A stretch of 64,000 bases of DNA, from positions 104,889-168,888 of the forward strand of contig NZ_SDKM01000006.1 of NCBI RefSeq assembly GCF_004519545.1. The letters run 5' to 3'. The notes below the pieces were generated by a model. That model had not been told where the DNA came from and searched no databases. It saw nothing but the letters and a program-made list of their open reading frames with translations. Of the stretch, positions 1-9,703 are shown one piece after another (the stretch's first letter is position 1; each line of letters begins with the position of its first letter). Source of the stretch: Nocardioides guangzhouensis. Its GTDB lineage: Bacteria > Actinomycetota > Actinomycetes > Propionibacteriales > Nocardioidaceae. Both the position numbers and the translations under genes were made by a program.

Positions 1-1
1 G

Positions 2-733
2 ACCGGTCAGGGCTGGTCCGGCGAGACCGCGATGATCCGCATGCGCGGCGAGGTCTGCCGGCACGCCGAGTCCGTGGTGCTGCCGCTGCTGCTGCCCGAC
101 GCCCCGGTCGCGGTCTGGTGGCCGTGCGACCCGCCGGACGACCCCGCCACCGACCCGCTCGGCGCCCTGGGCCAGCGGCGAATCACCGACGCCGCGGCCG
201 CGACCCGGGCCCGCACGAAGGCGATGGAGATCCAGTGCGCGTCGTACGCCCGCGGCAACACCGACCTCGCCTGGACCCGGCTCACCCGCTGGCGCGCGCT
301 GCTCGCAGCGGCGCTCGACCAACACCCGCTCAAGGTGCGACGCGCCTCCGTCGAGGCCGAGCGGATCAGCCCGAGCGCCGACCTGCTGGTGGCCTGGCTG
401 CAGGACCGGCTCAAGGTGCCGGTGGAACGCCGGAGCTCCGAAGGGCCCGGCATCACCGAGGTGGTGCTGGAGACCGGTGAGGGCGACATCCGCATCGCTC
501 GACCGTCCGGCGGCCTGGCGACCTTCACCTCCCCCGGCCAGCCGGACCGGCCGGTGGCGCTGCCGCGACGGGCGATCCCGGAGCTGCTCGCCGAGGAGCT
601 GCGCCGGCTCGACGAGGACGAGGTCTACGCGGCCACCGCGCGCCGGCTGGCCGGTCGTGGCGCGACGAAGCGGGCCCAGCGGCGCTCGACCGGGCGCCGT
701 ACCACCCGACGTACGGGAGGGAAGACGTCGTGA
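2..733 (+). CDS. opcA: Glucose-6-phosphate dehydrogenase assembly protein OpcA (C-terminal part)
   Basis: The 5' end lies outside the window; 243 residues are visible and the frame is open from base 2. OpcA is an actinobacterial protein needed for active glucose-6-phosphate dehydrogenase (Zwf), usually encoded between zwf and pgl. The visible part has the family's central region (VVWWPCDPP-type segment near the start, then the RITDA block) and a basic Arg/Thr-rich tail. It overlaps pgl by four bases (GTGA), so the two are translationally coupled. The call rests on family resemblance plus the pgl neighbour. Confidence 0.9.
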   Translation, partial: TGQGWSGETAMIRMRGEVCRHAESVVLPLLLPDAPVAVWWPCDPPDDPATDPLGALGQRRITDAAAATRARTKAMEIQCASYARGNTDLAWTRLTRWRALLAAALDQHPLKVRRASVEAERISPSADLLVAWLQDRLKVPVERRSSEGPGITEVVLETGEGDIRIARPSGGLATFTSPGQPDRPVALPRRAIPELLAEELRRLDEDEVYAATARRLAGRGATKRAQRRSTGRRTTRRTGGKTS

Positions 734-1455
734 GCGACCCCACCATCCAGCGGCACGACACGGCCGAGGAGCTCGCCGAGTCCGTCGCCGCCGCCCTGCT
801 GCAACGGCTCGAGCGGGCGCAGGCCGCCGGGGAGGTCCCGCAGATCGGGCTGACCGGCGGCACCATCGCCGACCACGTGCATCAGGCAATTGCCCGGCTC
901 TCCCCCGGCTCCTCGGTCGACTGGTCGCGGGTCGTGGTCTGGTGGGGCGACGAGCGGTTCGTCGCGCCGGACTCCCCGGACCGCAACGCCAGTCAGGCGC
1001 GTGCGGCGTTCCTCGACGACGTCGGCGTCGACCCGGCCAACGTGCACGAGATGCCGTCGACGGCCGACTCCGCCTCCGTGGACGACGGCGCGGAGGCGTA
1101 CTCGCACACGATGCGCGAGCACGGCGCCGGCGCGTTCGAGGTGCTGATGCTCGGCGTCGGCCCCGACGGCCACATCGCCTCCCTCTTCCCCGGCGACGCG
1201 GCGCTCGACGTCGACGACCGGATCGCGGTCGGCATCACCGACTCCCCCAAGCCGCCGCCGGAGCGGGTGACGCTCACGTTCGCCGCGCTCAACCACGCGA
1301 AGGCCGTCTGGTTCCTGGTCTCCGGCGACGGCAAGGCCGAGGCCGTCGCCCAGGCCCTTGGGGGTGCCGACGTGCACGAGATCCCCGCCACCGGCGTGGT
1401 CGGCGAGGACGAGACCGTCTGGTTCCTGGACGAGGCCGCCGCTTCCCGCCTCTGA
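730..1455 (+). CDS. pgl: 6-phosphogluconolactonase
   Basis: 241 residues, the usual length for the DevB/NagB-like lactonase that hydrolyses 6-phosphogluconolactone in the oxidative pentose phosphate pathway. Visible signatures are the N-terminal IGLTGGTIAD phosphate loop, VVVWWGDERFV, and MLGVGPDGHIASLFPG with its conserved catalytic-region His. The GTG start overlaps the opcA stop. It is probably the last gene of the zwf-opcA-pgl transcription unit; a 132-bp gap follows in which I see no convincing hairpin. Confidence 0.95.
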   Translation: MSDPTIQRHDTAEELAESVAAALLQRLERAQAAGEVPQIGLTGGTIADHVHQAIARLSPGSSVDWSRVVVWWGDERFVAPDSPDRNASQARAAFLDDVGVDPANVHEMPSTADSASVDDGAEAYSHTMREHGAGAFEVLMLGVGPDGHIASLFPGDAALDVDDRIAVGITDSPKPPPERVTLTFAALNHAKAVWFLVSGDGKAEAVAQALGGADVHEIPATGVVGEDETVWFLDEAAASRL

Positions 1456-1587
1456 CCCGTCTCCGGCTCGGGACCAGCAGGCCAGACCAGCTCCTTCCCA
1501 CGAGTCGCGACCGGTGCCAGACTCCGAATCGCGGGGTGGTGTGACTGCGTGGACGCCGGGCACTCCGCGGACACGGAGGTGAGAGCC

Positions 1588-2946
1588 ATGCACGAGGTGG
1601 ACCAGACGACCGAGCAGATGGTGCGCAGCGTCCTTGCGTACGCCGAGAACCGGCTGCGGATGAACCCGGTTCCCCTCGACAAGGGAACCCTCTCCGCAAC
1701 CGACCTCTACAAGCGGCTGGACGGCCTGATCAGCGACACACCGCGGCATCCCGACGAAGTGCTCGGCGTCTACGCGTCGGTGATCGCACCGAGTGTGATC
1801 TCGGCCGACAGCCCGCGCTTCCTCGGGTTCATCCCGGGCGCACCGACCAAGGCGAGCCTGCTGTTCGACATGCTCGTGTCGTGCGCCTCGATCCAGGGCA
1901 TCTCCTGGCTGGAGGCCTCCGGTGCCATCGCCGCGGAGAACACCGTGCTCCGGATCATCGCGGACGAGGCCGGGCTCCCGGACACGGCCGGTGGCTGCTT
2001 CGTCTCGGGCGGCTCGGCCGGCAACCTCTCCGCGCTCGCGGTCGCCAGGGAGACCGCCAAGAAGGCGCGGAAGGCAGACGAGCCGACGCGGCTGCGCGTC
2101 GTCGTCGGCACCGACGCGCACTCGTCGATCGTGAACACCCTGCGCCTGCTGGAGATGGACGCGCTCGTCGTCGAGACGCCCGACCACCGGCTGACGGCCG
2201 AGGCGGTCCAGAAGGCGGTCGACGCGGAGGACGACCTCAGCGACGTGGCCGCCGTCATCTGCACCTCCGGCACCACCAACGCCGGGATCGTCGACGACCT
2301 GGCCGGCGTCGGCGCGATCGCCCGGGAGCACGGCTGGTGGTTCCACGTCGACGGTGCGTACGGCGGCTCCGGCATCTTCGCCCGCTCGATCCGCTCGAAG
2401 TACGACGGCATCGAGCAGGCGGACTCGTTCATCCTCGATCCGCACAAGTGGCTGTTCACGCCGTTCGACTGCTGCGCCCTGATCTATCGCAACCCCGAGC
2501 TCGCCAGGGCCACGCACACGCAGGACGCGTCGTACCTCGACGTCATCCACGTGTCCGACGGCGAGTGGAACCCGACCGACTACGCCTACCACCTGACCCG
2601 CCGCGCGCGGGGGCTGCCGCTCTGGTTCTCGCTCGCCGTGCACGGGGTCGACGCCTACCGGGAGGCCATCGAGGTCGCCGTCTCGCTGGCCCGCCAGACC
2701 GCCGACCTCGTCGAGGCCGCGCCCCACCTCGAGCTGATCCGCGAGCCGGACCTGGGGGTGGTCCTGTTCCGCCGGGTCGGCTGGAAGCCGGAGGACTACG
2801 ACGCCTGGGCGAACGAGCTGCACGACGAGGGCGTCGCCTTCATCCCGCCGAGCAAGTGGGAGGGTGAGACCGTCGGCCGCTTCGTCTTCCTCCATCCCGA
2901 CACGAGCATGGACCTGGTCCGCGAGATCCTGGCCCGGACCGAGTGA
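1588..2946 (+). CDS. Group II PLP-dependent amino-acid decarboxylase
   Basis: 452 residues. I chose the ATG at 1588 because GGAGGTGA lies 5 nt upstream; an in-frame GTG at 1549 would add 13 residues. This is a fold-type I PLP enzyme of the aromatic-amino-acid/glutamate/diaminobutyrate decarboxylase group. The Schiff-base lysine is K287 in SFILDPHKW; upstream are the cofactor-binding SGGSAGNLSA loop, ICTSGTTNAG and the HVDGAYGG aspartate motif. The substrate cannot be read from sequence. The gene runs 7 bp into a second PLP decarboxylase of a different fold, so both may act on the same amino acid or on consecutive intermediates. The pair interrupts the usual pgl/rbpA neighbourhood. Confidence 0.85.
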   Translation: MHEVDQTTEQMVRSVLAYAENRLRMNPVPLDKGTLSATDLYKRLDGLISDTPRHPDEVLGVYASVIAPSVISADSPRFLGFIPGAPTKASLLFDMLVSCASIQGISWLEASGAIAAENTVLRIIADEAGLPDTAGGCFVSGGSAGNLSALAVARETAKKARKADEPTRLRVVVGTDAHSSIVNTLRLLEMDALVVETPDHRLTAEAVQKAVDAEDDLSDVAAVICTSGTTNAGIVDDLAGVGAIAREHGWWFHVDGAYGGSGIFARSIRSKYDGIEQADSFILDPHKWLFTPFDCCALIYRNPELARATHTQDASYLDVIHVSDGEWNPTDYAYHLTRRARGLPLWFSLAVHGVDAYREAIEVAVSLARQTADLVEAAPHLELIREPDLGVVLFRRVGWKPEDYDAWANELHDEGVAFIPPSKWEGETVGRFVFLHPDTSMDLVREILARTE

Positions 2947-2953
2947 CGCGCCC

Positions 2954-4213
2954 GTGAACGACCTGCTCTCGCTCTTCCCGGCAGGGAGCGCGCTCGACGA
3001 CGACGGGACACTCGTCGTGGGCGGGTGCCGCGCGGACGCGCTCGCCGCGGAGTTCGGTACGCCGGTCCTGGTGGTCGCCGAGGCGGCGCTGCGGGCGCGC
3101 GCCCGCGAGTACGTCGACGAGCTGACGGCCCGGTGGCCAGGAGGGCGGGTGGTGTTCGCGTCGAAGGCGTTCCCCTGCACGGCGGTCCAGCGGGTGATGG
3201 TGGAGGAAGGCCTCGGCCTCGACGTCGCCGGAGGCGGCGAGATCCTGACCGCGGTCAAGGCCGGCGTCGACCCCGCCCTGGTGGTGCTGCACGGCAACGC
3301 CAAGAGCGACGAGGAGATCGGCATCGCCGTCGAGCACGGCGTCGGCCTCGTCGTCGTCGACAACGCCGACGACGTCGACCGGCTCGAGGCCATCGTGCCC
3401 GCAGGCTCGACCCAGGACGTGCTGGTGCGGATCATTCCCGGGGTCACCGCCGACACGCACAGCCACGTGCTGACGGGTCACGAGGGGTCCAAGTTCGGCC
3501 TCGCACCCCGGGACGCCGCCCCGCTCATCAGGCGCATCGAGCAGAGCGCGAAGGTCCGGATGCTGGGCCTGCACGTGCACGTGGGCTCGCAGATCCTCGA
3601 CGTCGAGCCCTTCGCCGAGTCGGTCGCACCGGTCGCCGCACTCGGGGAGTTCCCCGTCTACGACCTCGGGGGCGGGCTGGGCACTCGGTACACCTGGGCC
3701 GACGAGCCGCCCTCGGTCGCCGCCTACCTGGACGCCCTCATCGGCGCCGCGAAGGAGCACCTGCCCCGCGACTCGCGGGTCATCATCGAGCCCGGCCGGA
3801 GCATGGTGGCCGAGTCGGCCTGCACCCTCTACGAGGTGACCACCGTCAAGCGTGGCGCGATCACGTTCGTGGCCGTCGACGGCGGGATGGGCGACAACCT
3901 CGAGGTGGCGCTGTTCGAGCAGCGGTTCGAGGCCGGCATCGTCGGCCGCTTCGACGGCGCCGGTGCCGAGCGGGTCACGGTCGTCGGGCGGCACTGCGAG
4001 AGCGGCGACGTGCTCGTCGACGGCGTCGACCTGTCCACGCCGGCGGTGGGCAACCTCCTCGCCGTACCCGCGACCGGGGCGTACTGCTTCACGATGGCCA
4101 ACAACTACAACGGCAACCGTCGCATCCCGGTGGTCTTCGCCAAGGACGGCGTGGCCCGCCTCGTCGTACGCCGGGAGACGTGGGACGACCTCATGGCGCG
4201 CGACGTCGACTGA
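2954..4213 (+). CDS. Diaminopimelate/ornithine decarboxylase-like fold-type III PLP enzyme
   Basis: 419 residues from GTG 2954, 7 bp after the preceding stop; earlier in-frame starts lie inside the upstream gene. The enzyme is an alanine-racemase-fold PLP decarboxylase: K71 in VVFASKAF is the cofactor lysine, LHVHVGSQ and YDLGGGLGTRY bind phosphate, EPGRSMV follows, and C348 in CESGD is the catalytic Cys contributed across the dimer. GAYCFTMANNYNG near the C terminus resembles LysA. The genome's housekeeping lysA is normally next to threonine-biosynthesis genes, so this could be a specialised paralogue (carboxynorspermidine, ornithine or another D-centre substrate). Co-transcription with the upstream decarboxylase is likely. 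Confidence 0.8.
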   Translation: MNDLLSLFPAGSALDDDGTLVVGGCRADALAAEFGTPVLVVAEAALRARAREYVDELTARWPGGRVVFASKAFPCTAVQRVMVEEGLGLDVAGGGEILTAVKAGVDPALVVLHGNAKSDEEIGIAVEHGVGLVVVDNADDVDRLEAIVPAGSTQDVLVRIIPGVTADTHSHVLTGHEGSKFGLAPRDAAPLIRRIEQSAKVRMLGLHVHVGSQILDVEPFAESVAPVAALGEFPVYDLGGGLGTRYTWADEPPSVAAYLDALIGAAKEHLPRDSRVIIEPGRSMVAESACTLYEVTTVKRGAITFVAVDGGMGDNLEVALFEQRFEAGIVGRFDGAGAERVTVVGRHCESGDVLVDGVDLSTPAVGNLLAVPATGAYCFTMANNYNGNRRIPVVFAKDGVARLVVRRETWDDLMARDVD

Positions 4214-4219
4214 CCCGCG

Positions 4220-4729
4220 TCACGTCTCCCCCGGTGGGGTCCCGTCGTGGCCGGGCCAGGGGCGCGCCGCCACCCGGCGATCGGTCCCCGTGCCGTACGT
4301 CGGGTGGCTACCCGGGACGTGCACCTCGCAGGTCGCGGCCCGGGCGACGTACAGGCGGAGGGCGTCGCCGGTGAGCTCGTCGACCGTGAACGCGCGGGCT
4401 CCGCGGATCTCGCGGAACGCGCGCCCGACGTGCGCGGCGAGCTCGCCGGCCGGCACCTCGCGCGCCGTGCCGGAGCAGTAGACGGCTCGGGTCTCGCGCA
4501 CGGTCACGCTCGAGTCGAAGACCACCCAGGACACGGCAGGCCGCGCGGCGACGTTCGCGGAGTGGTGCGAGCCGGGGTGCGACACCCAGTAGAAGTCGCG
4601 GTACCGGTGCACGCCGTAGAACACCGGCGACACCCGGGGCGTGCCGTCGGGCTCGCTCGTGCCCAGCACGAGGAACACGTTCGCGTCGATGACCTCGCGG
4701 GCCATCCGGTCCAGCTGACCGTCTCCCAT
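4220..4729 (-). CDS. Pyridoxamine 5'-phosphate oxidase family protein
   Basis: 169 residues from ATG 4729, with GGGAGG about 10 nt upstream; a start at 4759 would add ten residues of low-complexity sequence. It has the flavin-binding split-barrel features: VIDANVFLVLGTSEPDGTPRVSPV, then FYWVSHPGSHHSANV. Members bind FMN or F420 and reduce varied substrates; no specific activity can be assigned. The gene converges on the LysA-like gene (6-bp gap), and its upstream region is the repeat-rich stretch 4765-4965. Confidence 0.75.
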   Translation of the reverse strand: MGDGQLDRMAREVIDANVFLVLGTSEPDGTPRVSPVFYGVHRYRDFYWVSHPGSHHSANVAARPAVSWVVFDSSVTVRETRAVYCSGTAREVPAGELAAHVGRAFREIRGARAFTVDELTGDALRLYVARAATCEVHVPGSHPTYGTGTDRRVAARPWPGHDGTPPGET

Positions 4730-4764
4730 GCCTGCATTGACCTCCCGTCCCGTCCCCACTCATC

Positions 4765-4859
4765 GCCGAGGTGCCTATTCTCGATGGCCGAGGTGCCCGG
4801 ACTTGTGGTCGTGGCGCGCAGCTCGGGGCACCTCGGCACGCAATTCCGGGCACCTCGGC
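4765..4859. repeat. Inverted and direct copies of an 11-bp motif
   Basis: GCCGAGGTGCC occurs directly at 4765-4775 and 4787-4797, and inverted at 4827-4837 and 4849-4859. The second and fourth copies extend to a perfect 15-bp inverted repeat, 4787-4801 with 4845-4859. A transcript from either strand would fold into nested hairpins. It lies just upstream of the PPOX-like gene, so it could affect that gene's expression. I see no coding potential. Confidence 0.85.
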
Positions 4860-4869
4860 GTACCCCGTT

Positions 4870-4965
4870 GGTTGAGGAGCGAGCGCCAGCCAGCGTCTCG
4901 AAACCGCCACCACTTCGCACGGCTCGCGCCACCACTTCGCACGGCTCGGCGGGGCCTCCTCAACC
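4870..4965. repeat. Small intergenic element with terminal inverted repeats
   Basis: The ends are GGTTGAGGAG (4870-4879) and CTCCTCAACC (4956-4965), an exact 10-bp inverted repeat. The interior starts with GCGAGCGCCAGCCAGCGTCT, ends in CGAAACC, and holds two 21-bp identical copies with a 22-bp period (4906-4926 and 4928-4948). From memory, similar short GGTTGAGGAGCGAG...GTCTCGAAACC units are scattered through Nocardioides genomes; this cannot be checked here. No ORF. Confidence 0.7.
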
Positions 4966-4977
4966 GGCGACCCCGGG

Positions 4978-5853
4978 TCAGGGGTGGGCGGCGCGGAGGC
5001 GGCGGGACTCGGCGTTGCCGGAGGTCATCGCCCAGCGGATGGAGGAGGTCGCGGCGTGGCCGCAGGCGTGGGCGACGGTGCGGTCGACGCGGGGGCGCAG
5101 CGGGAGGCCGAGCGGCTCGCGGCTCCAGTCGGGCATGAGACCGATCGCGGCGGTGCGCACCATGGCGTACGCCGGGCGGGCGACGGCGGGGAGCGGCGGC
5201 CGCCAGAGCACGTCGTACACCGCCTCTCGTGCCTCGGGCGTGCCCCGCAGCTCCGGGCGGAAGGAGTCCAGCAACGCGGCGAGGGCCGCCTCGGTCTGCG
5301 GCGGGTCGACGACGCCGAGGCGGGCAGCCACCTCGCCGGCCTGCGCGACATAGGCGTCACGACCGGCGGCGTCGAGCGGCGTGTGGCCGTAACGCTGGTG
5401 CGCCCGCAGGAAGCTGTCGATCTCGGCGGCGTGCACCCAGGCCAGCAGGTGCGGGTCGGACGCGGCGTACGGCGTGCCGTCCGGCAGCGTGCCGGTGACC
5501 GCGACGTGGATCCGCCGCACCAGCGCGACCGCCTCCTCGGCGTCGTCGACGGTGCCGAACGTGGTGACCGCGAGGAAGTGGCTGGTGCGGGCCAGCCGGC
5601 CCCACATGTCGCCGCGGTAGCCCGAGTGCTCGGAGACCGCCCGCATTGCGGCCGGGTGCAGGGTCTGGAGCATCACCGCCCGCATGCCGCCGACGAACAT
5701 CGAGGCGTCCCCGTGGACGCGCGCGATCGCGCTGTCGGGCGGGAACCAGCGCGGTCCCGGCGTGCCGTGGATGCGGCGCCGGTGCTCGGCTCCCTCGGGT
5801 CCGGCGACGCGTGCGAACACGGCGGCACCGATGCGGTCGCGGAGAGCCCCCAT
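4978..5853 (-). CDS. DUF2236 (MpaB-like) oxygenase family protein
   Basis: 291 residues. The family includes latex-clearing protein and fungal MpaB, haem-dependent proteins; most bacterial members are uncharacterised. Conserved segments are HGDASMFVGGMRAVMLQTLHP near residue 50, TSHFLAVTTFGT, and DPHLLAWVHAAEIDSFLRAHQRYG with candidate haem-ligand histidines. There is no signal peptide or membrane segment. TATCGT lies 7 nt before the ATG, fitting a leaderless promoter. The gene stands alone between the repeat element and rbpA. Confidence 0.8.
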   Translation of the reverse strand: MGALRDRIGAAVFARVAGPEGAEHRRRIHGTPGPRWFPPDSAIARVHGDASMFVGGMRAVMLQTLHPAAMRAVSEHSGYRGDMWGRLARTSHFLAVTTFGTVDDAEEAVALVRRIHVAVTGTLPDGTPYAASDPHLLAWVHAAEIDSFLRAHQRYGHTPLDAAGRDAYVAQAGEVAARLGVVDPPQTEAALAALLDSFRPELRGTPEAREAVYDVLWRPPLPAVARPAYAMVRTAAIGLMPDWSREPLGLPLRPRVDRTVAHACGHAATSSIRWAMTSGNAESRRLRAAHP

Positions 5854-5866
5854 GCGCCCGACGATA
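5854..5866 (-). promoter_or_regulatory. Leaderless-type -10 element for the DUF2236 gene
   Basis: The minus strand reads TATCGT (5861-5866) with a 7-nt gap to the ATG at 5853. No SD sequence is visible. This matches the TAnnnT-N6/7-start pattern of leaderless actinobacterial mRNAs. Confidence 0.5.
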
Positions 5867-5892
5867 GCCGGGCGGCGAAGGGCCTCGGCGGG

Positions 5893-6252
5893 TCAGAAGA
5901 TGATCTCGCCGTTCTTGCGGCGCGAACGCAGCAACTGCAGGGCCTCGTCCAGGATGTCGGCCGCCTCGGAGTCCGAGCGGCGCTCCTTCACGTAGGCGAG
6001 ATGCGTCTTGTACGGCTCGATCTTCGGTGCCGGGGGCGGGTTCTCGGAGTCGAGGCTCGCGGGCAGCCCGCAGCGTGGGCAGTCCCACGCCTCCGGGATC
6101 GCCGCCTCGATCGAGAACGTCACCACCGAACGGTGGTCGTGCGAGCAGTAGTAGGTGACACTCTGCCGGGGCGCGGCCTCGCCACGCTCGGCCTCACCCA
6201 TGGGCCCCGCACCGACCCGGCTACCGCGGATCGCGTTTCCTCCACCAGCCAC
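5893..6252 (-). CDS. rbpA: RNA polymerase-binding protein RbpA
   Basis: 119 residues. The start is GTG 6252, giving the conserved N terminus AGGGNAIRGSRVGAGPMGE, with GGGAGGGAAG about 5 nt upstream. RbpA binds the principal sigma factor and RNA polymerase and promotes open-complex formation in actinobacteria. C36, H40, C58 and C61 fit the structural zinc site of the core domain; the C-terminal sigma-interaction domain carries KTHLAYVKERRS. It follows secG by 17 bp on the same strand, as in many relatives. Confidence 0.95.
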   Translation of the reverse strand: MAGGGNAIRGSRVGAGPMGEAERGEAAPRQSVTYYCSHDHRSVVTFSIEAAIPEAWDCPRCGLPASLDSENPPPAPKIEPYKTHLAYVKERRSDSEAADILDEALQLLRSRRKNGEIIF

Positions 6253-6269
6253 GCTGCTTCCCTCCCTGC

Positions 6270-6509
6270 TCAGATCCCACCGTAGGCCAGCAGCAGGCCC
6301 AGGGCGATGACACAAGCGAACCAAATCACGCCGATACCGACGGTCAGGCGGTCCAGGTTCCGCTCCGCCACCGACGAGCCGCCCAGGCTGCTGGAGACGC
6401 CGCCTCCGAACATGTCGGAGAGGCCGCCACCGCGGCCCTTGTGCAGCAGCACCATGAGGATCAGCAGGCAGCTGGTGATGACCAGCAGTGCAGTCAGGAT
6501 CAGAGTCAC
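6270..6509 (-). CDS. secG: Preprotein translocase subunit SecG
   Basis: 79 residues from GTG 6509. Two hydrophobic segments (TLILTALLVITSCLLILMVL and the C-terminal VIWFACVIALGLLLAYG) flank the Gly-rich LHKGRGGGLSDMFGGG loop diagnostic of SecG, the non-essential membrane partner of SecYE. TAGGGT lies 8 nt before the start (6518-6523), so it may have its own near-leaderless promoter in the tpiA-secG gap. Confidence 0.93.
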   Translation of the reverse strand: MTLILTALLVITSCLLILMVLLHKGRGGGLSDMFGGGVSSSLGGSSVAERNLDRLTVGIGVIWFACVIALGLLLAYGGI

Positions 6510-6540
6510 GGTCGACAACCCTAACCGAACGTGCCTGCGA

Positions 6541-7335
6541 TCACAGCACCGGCATCTCGTGGAACCGGCAGATGCCGCCGAACTCGTCGGGCTGCAGGCT
6601 GGCACCGCCGACGAGGGCCCCGTCGATGTCGGGCCTCTCCATGATTCCCGCGATGTTCGCGGCCTTCACGGACCCGCCGTAGAGCACGCGTACGGCGTCC
6701 GCGGCGGCGTCGCCGTGCACCTCGCGGACCCGCTCGCGGATCGCGGCGCAGACCTCCTGCGCGTCGTCCGGGGTGGCGACCTCGCCGGTGCCGATGGCCC
6801 AGACCGGTTCGTAGGCGACGACCAGGGCGCCGACCTGCTCGGCAGTCAGCCCGGCCAGGGAGCCGTCGAGCTGGGCCAGCGTGAAGGGCACGTGCTCGCC
6901 GGCCTGGCGGACCTCCAGACCCTCGCCCACGCACACGATCGGGACCATGCCGGCCGCGATCGCCTTGCCTGCCTTGGTGTTGACGAGCTGGTCGGTCTCG
7001 GAGTGGTACTCGCGGCGCTCGGAGTGGCCGACCACGACGTAGGAGCAGCCGAGCTTGGCCAGCATCGCCGCGGAGATCTCGCCGGTGTAGGCGCCGCCGT
7101 CGTGCTCGGAGACGTCCTGGGCGCCGTACTTGATGGAGAGCCGGTCGCCGTCGACGAGCGTCTGCACGGACCGCAGGTCGGTGAACGGCGGGAGCACCGC
7201 CACCTCGACCTTGCCGTAGTCGTGCCGCTTGTCGGACAGCGTCCACGCGAGCTTCTGCACCAGGACGACGGCCTCCTGGTGGTTGAGGTTCGACTTCCAG
7301 TTGCCCGCCATCAGCGGGGTGCGCTTGGCACTCAT
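6541..7335 (-). CDS. tpiA: Triosephosphate isomerase
   Basis: 264 residues, a full-length TIM barrel interconverting dihydroxyacetone phosphate and glyceraldehyde 3-phosphate. The catalytic set is visible: K in GNWKSN near the N terminus, H in VVGHSERR, E in [11 protein letters not shown], and the phosphate loop [11 protein letters not shown]. The ATG lies 8 bp after the pgk stop, with GGAGGA overlapping the end of pgk, so the two are coupled in one gap-pgk-tpiA operon. Confidence 0.97.
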   Translation of the reverse strand: MSAKRTPLMAGNWKSNLNHQEAVVLVQKLAWTLSDKRHDYGKVEVAVLPPFTDLRSVQTLVDGDRLSIKYGAQDVSEHDGGAYTGEISAAMLAKLGCSYVVVGHSERREYHSETDQLVNTKAGKAIAAGMVPIVCVGEGLEVRQAGEHVPFTLAQLDGSLAGLTAEQVGALVVAYEPVWAIGTGEVATPDDAQEVCAAIRERVREVHGDAAADAVRVLYGGSVKAANIAGIMERPDIDGALVGGASLQPDEFGGICRFHEMPVL

Positions 7336-7343
7336 CTGTTCTC

Positions 7344-8558
7344 TCAGTCCTCCAGGACGGTGATCCCCGGGAGCTCCTTGCCCTCGAGGTACTCCAGGCT
7401 GGCTCCACCGCCGGTGGAGATGTGGCCGAACGCCGCCTCGTCGAAGCCGAGCTGGCGCACCGCGGCCGCCGAGTCGCCGCCGCCGACGACCGACAGGCCG
7501 TCGACCTTCGTCAGGGCCTCGGCGACGGCACGGGTGCCGTCCGCGAACGCCGCGGTCTCGAACACGCCCATCGGGCCGTTCCAGAAGACCGTGCGGGCGC
7601 CGGCGAGCGCGGCCGCGAACGCGGCACCGGACTCCGGTCCGATGTCGAGGCCGAGGCTGTCCTCGGGGATCCCGGAGGCAGGTACGACGCGGGGCTCGGG
7701 CGCGCGGTCGCCGGACGGGAACGCGGTGTCGACGACGATGTCGGTCGGCAGCACGATCTCGACCCCGGACTCCTGCGCCCGGGCGAGGTAGTCGCGGCAG
7801 GTGTCGAGCTGGTCCTCCTCGAGGAGGCTGGTGCCGACCTCGTGGCCCTGGGCCTTGAGGAAGGTGAACACCATGCCGCCACCGATGAGCAGCTTGTCGG
7901 CCTTGCCGAGCAGGTTGTCGATCACCCCGAGCTTGTCGGAGACCTTGGACCCGCCGAGCACCACCACGTAGGGGCGCTCCGGGTCGACGGTCAGCCGGCG
8001 CAGCACGTCGATCTCGGTGGCCACCAGCTGGCCCATCGCGTGCGGCAGCCGCTGCGCGACGTCGTACACCGACGCCTGCTTGCGGTGCACCACCCCGAAC
8101 CCGTCGCTGACGAACCCGTCGGCCAGCGACGCGAGCTGGTCGGCGAACGCGCCGCGCTCGGCATCGTCCTTGCTGGTCTCGCCGGCGTTGAACCGGATGT
8201 TCTCCAGCAGGGCCACGTGGCCGTCGGGGAGGTTCCCCACCGTCTCCTTCGCGCTCTCCCCCACCGTGTCGGTGGCGAAGGCGACCGGGGTGCCCAGCAG
8301 CTCGCCGAGGCGGGCGGCCACCGGCTCCAGGGAGTACGCCGGGTCCGGCGAGCCCTTGGGCCGGCCCAGGTGGGCGGTCACGACCACCCGGGCGCCGGCG
8401 TCGGCCAGCGCCCGGATGGTCGGCACGCTCGCCCGGATCCGGCCGTCGTCGGTGATGGTGGTGCCGTCCAGCGGCACGTTCAGGTCGGAGCGGACCAGGA
8501 TCCGCTTGCCCTGGAGGCTGCCGCCGAGGGCGGCAGCCAGGGTGTCGAGCTGTGCCAT
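7344..8558 (-). CDS. pgk: Phosphoglycerate kinase
   Basis: 404 residues from ATG 8558, 5 bp after the gap stop; a longer frame to 8621 would run into gap. It makes ATP from 1,3-bisphosphoglycerate. Family marks are [17 protein letters not shown], the hinge [11 protein letters not shown], and the C-terminal nucleotide loop [10 protein letters not shown]. Middle gene of the lower-glycolysis operon. Confidence 0.97.
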   Translation of the reverse strand: MAQLDTLAAALGGSLQGKRILVRSDLNVPLDGTTITDDGRIRASVPTIRALADAGARVVVTAHLGRPKGSPDPAYSLEPVAARLGELLGTPVAFATDTVGESAKETVGNLPDGHVALLENIRFNAGETSKDDAERGAFADQLASLADGFVSDGFGVVHRKQASVYDVAQRLPHAMGQLVATEIDVLRRLTVDPERPYVVVLGGSKVSDKLGVIDNLLGKADKLLIGGGMVFTFLKAQGHEVGTSLLEEDQLDTCRDYLARAQESGVEIVLPTDIVVDTAFPSGDRAPEPRVVPASGIPEDSLGLDIGPESGAAFAAALAGARTVFWNGPMGVFETAAFADGTRAVAEALTKVDGLSVVGGGDSAAAVRQLGFDEAAFGHISTGGGASLEYLEGKELPGITVLED

Positions 8559-8563
8559 CCGGG

Positions 8564-9637
<1,074 letters not shown>

Positions 9638-9703
9638 TCGCCCGCGTGCAGGCGCGGCGACAGGGCGTTCGTCCTACGTGCGGGTAACCGAACGGCCCGG
9701 GGC

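Noticed and set aside
625..3456. A 943-residue minus-strand open frame over pgl and the first decarboxylase
   Set aside because: Antisense shadow; the plus-strand genes have intact catalytic motifs.
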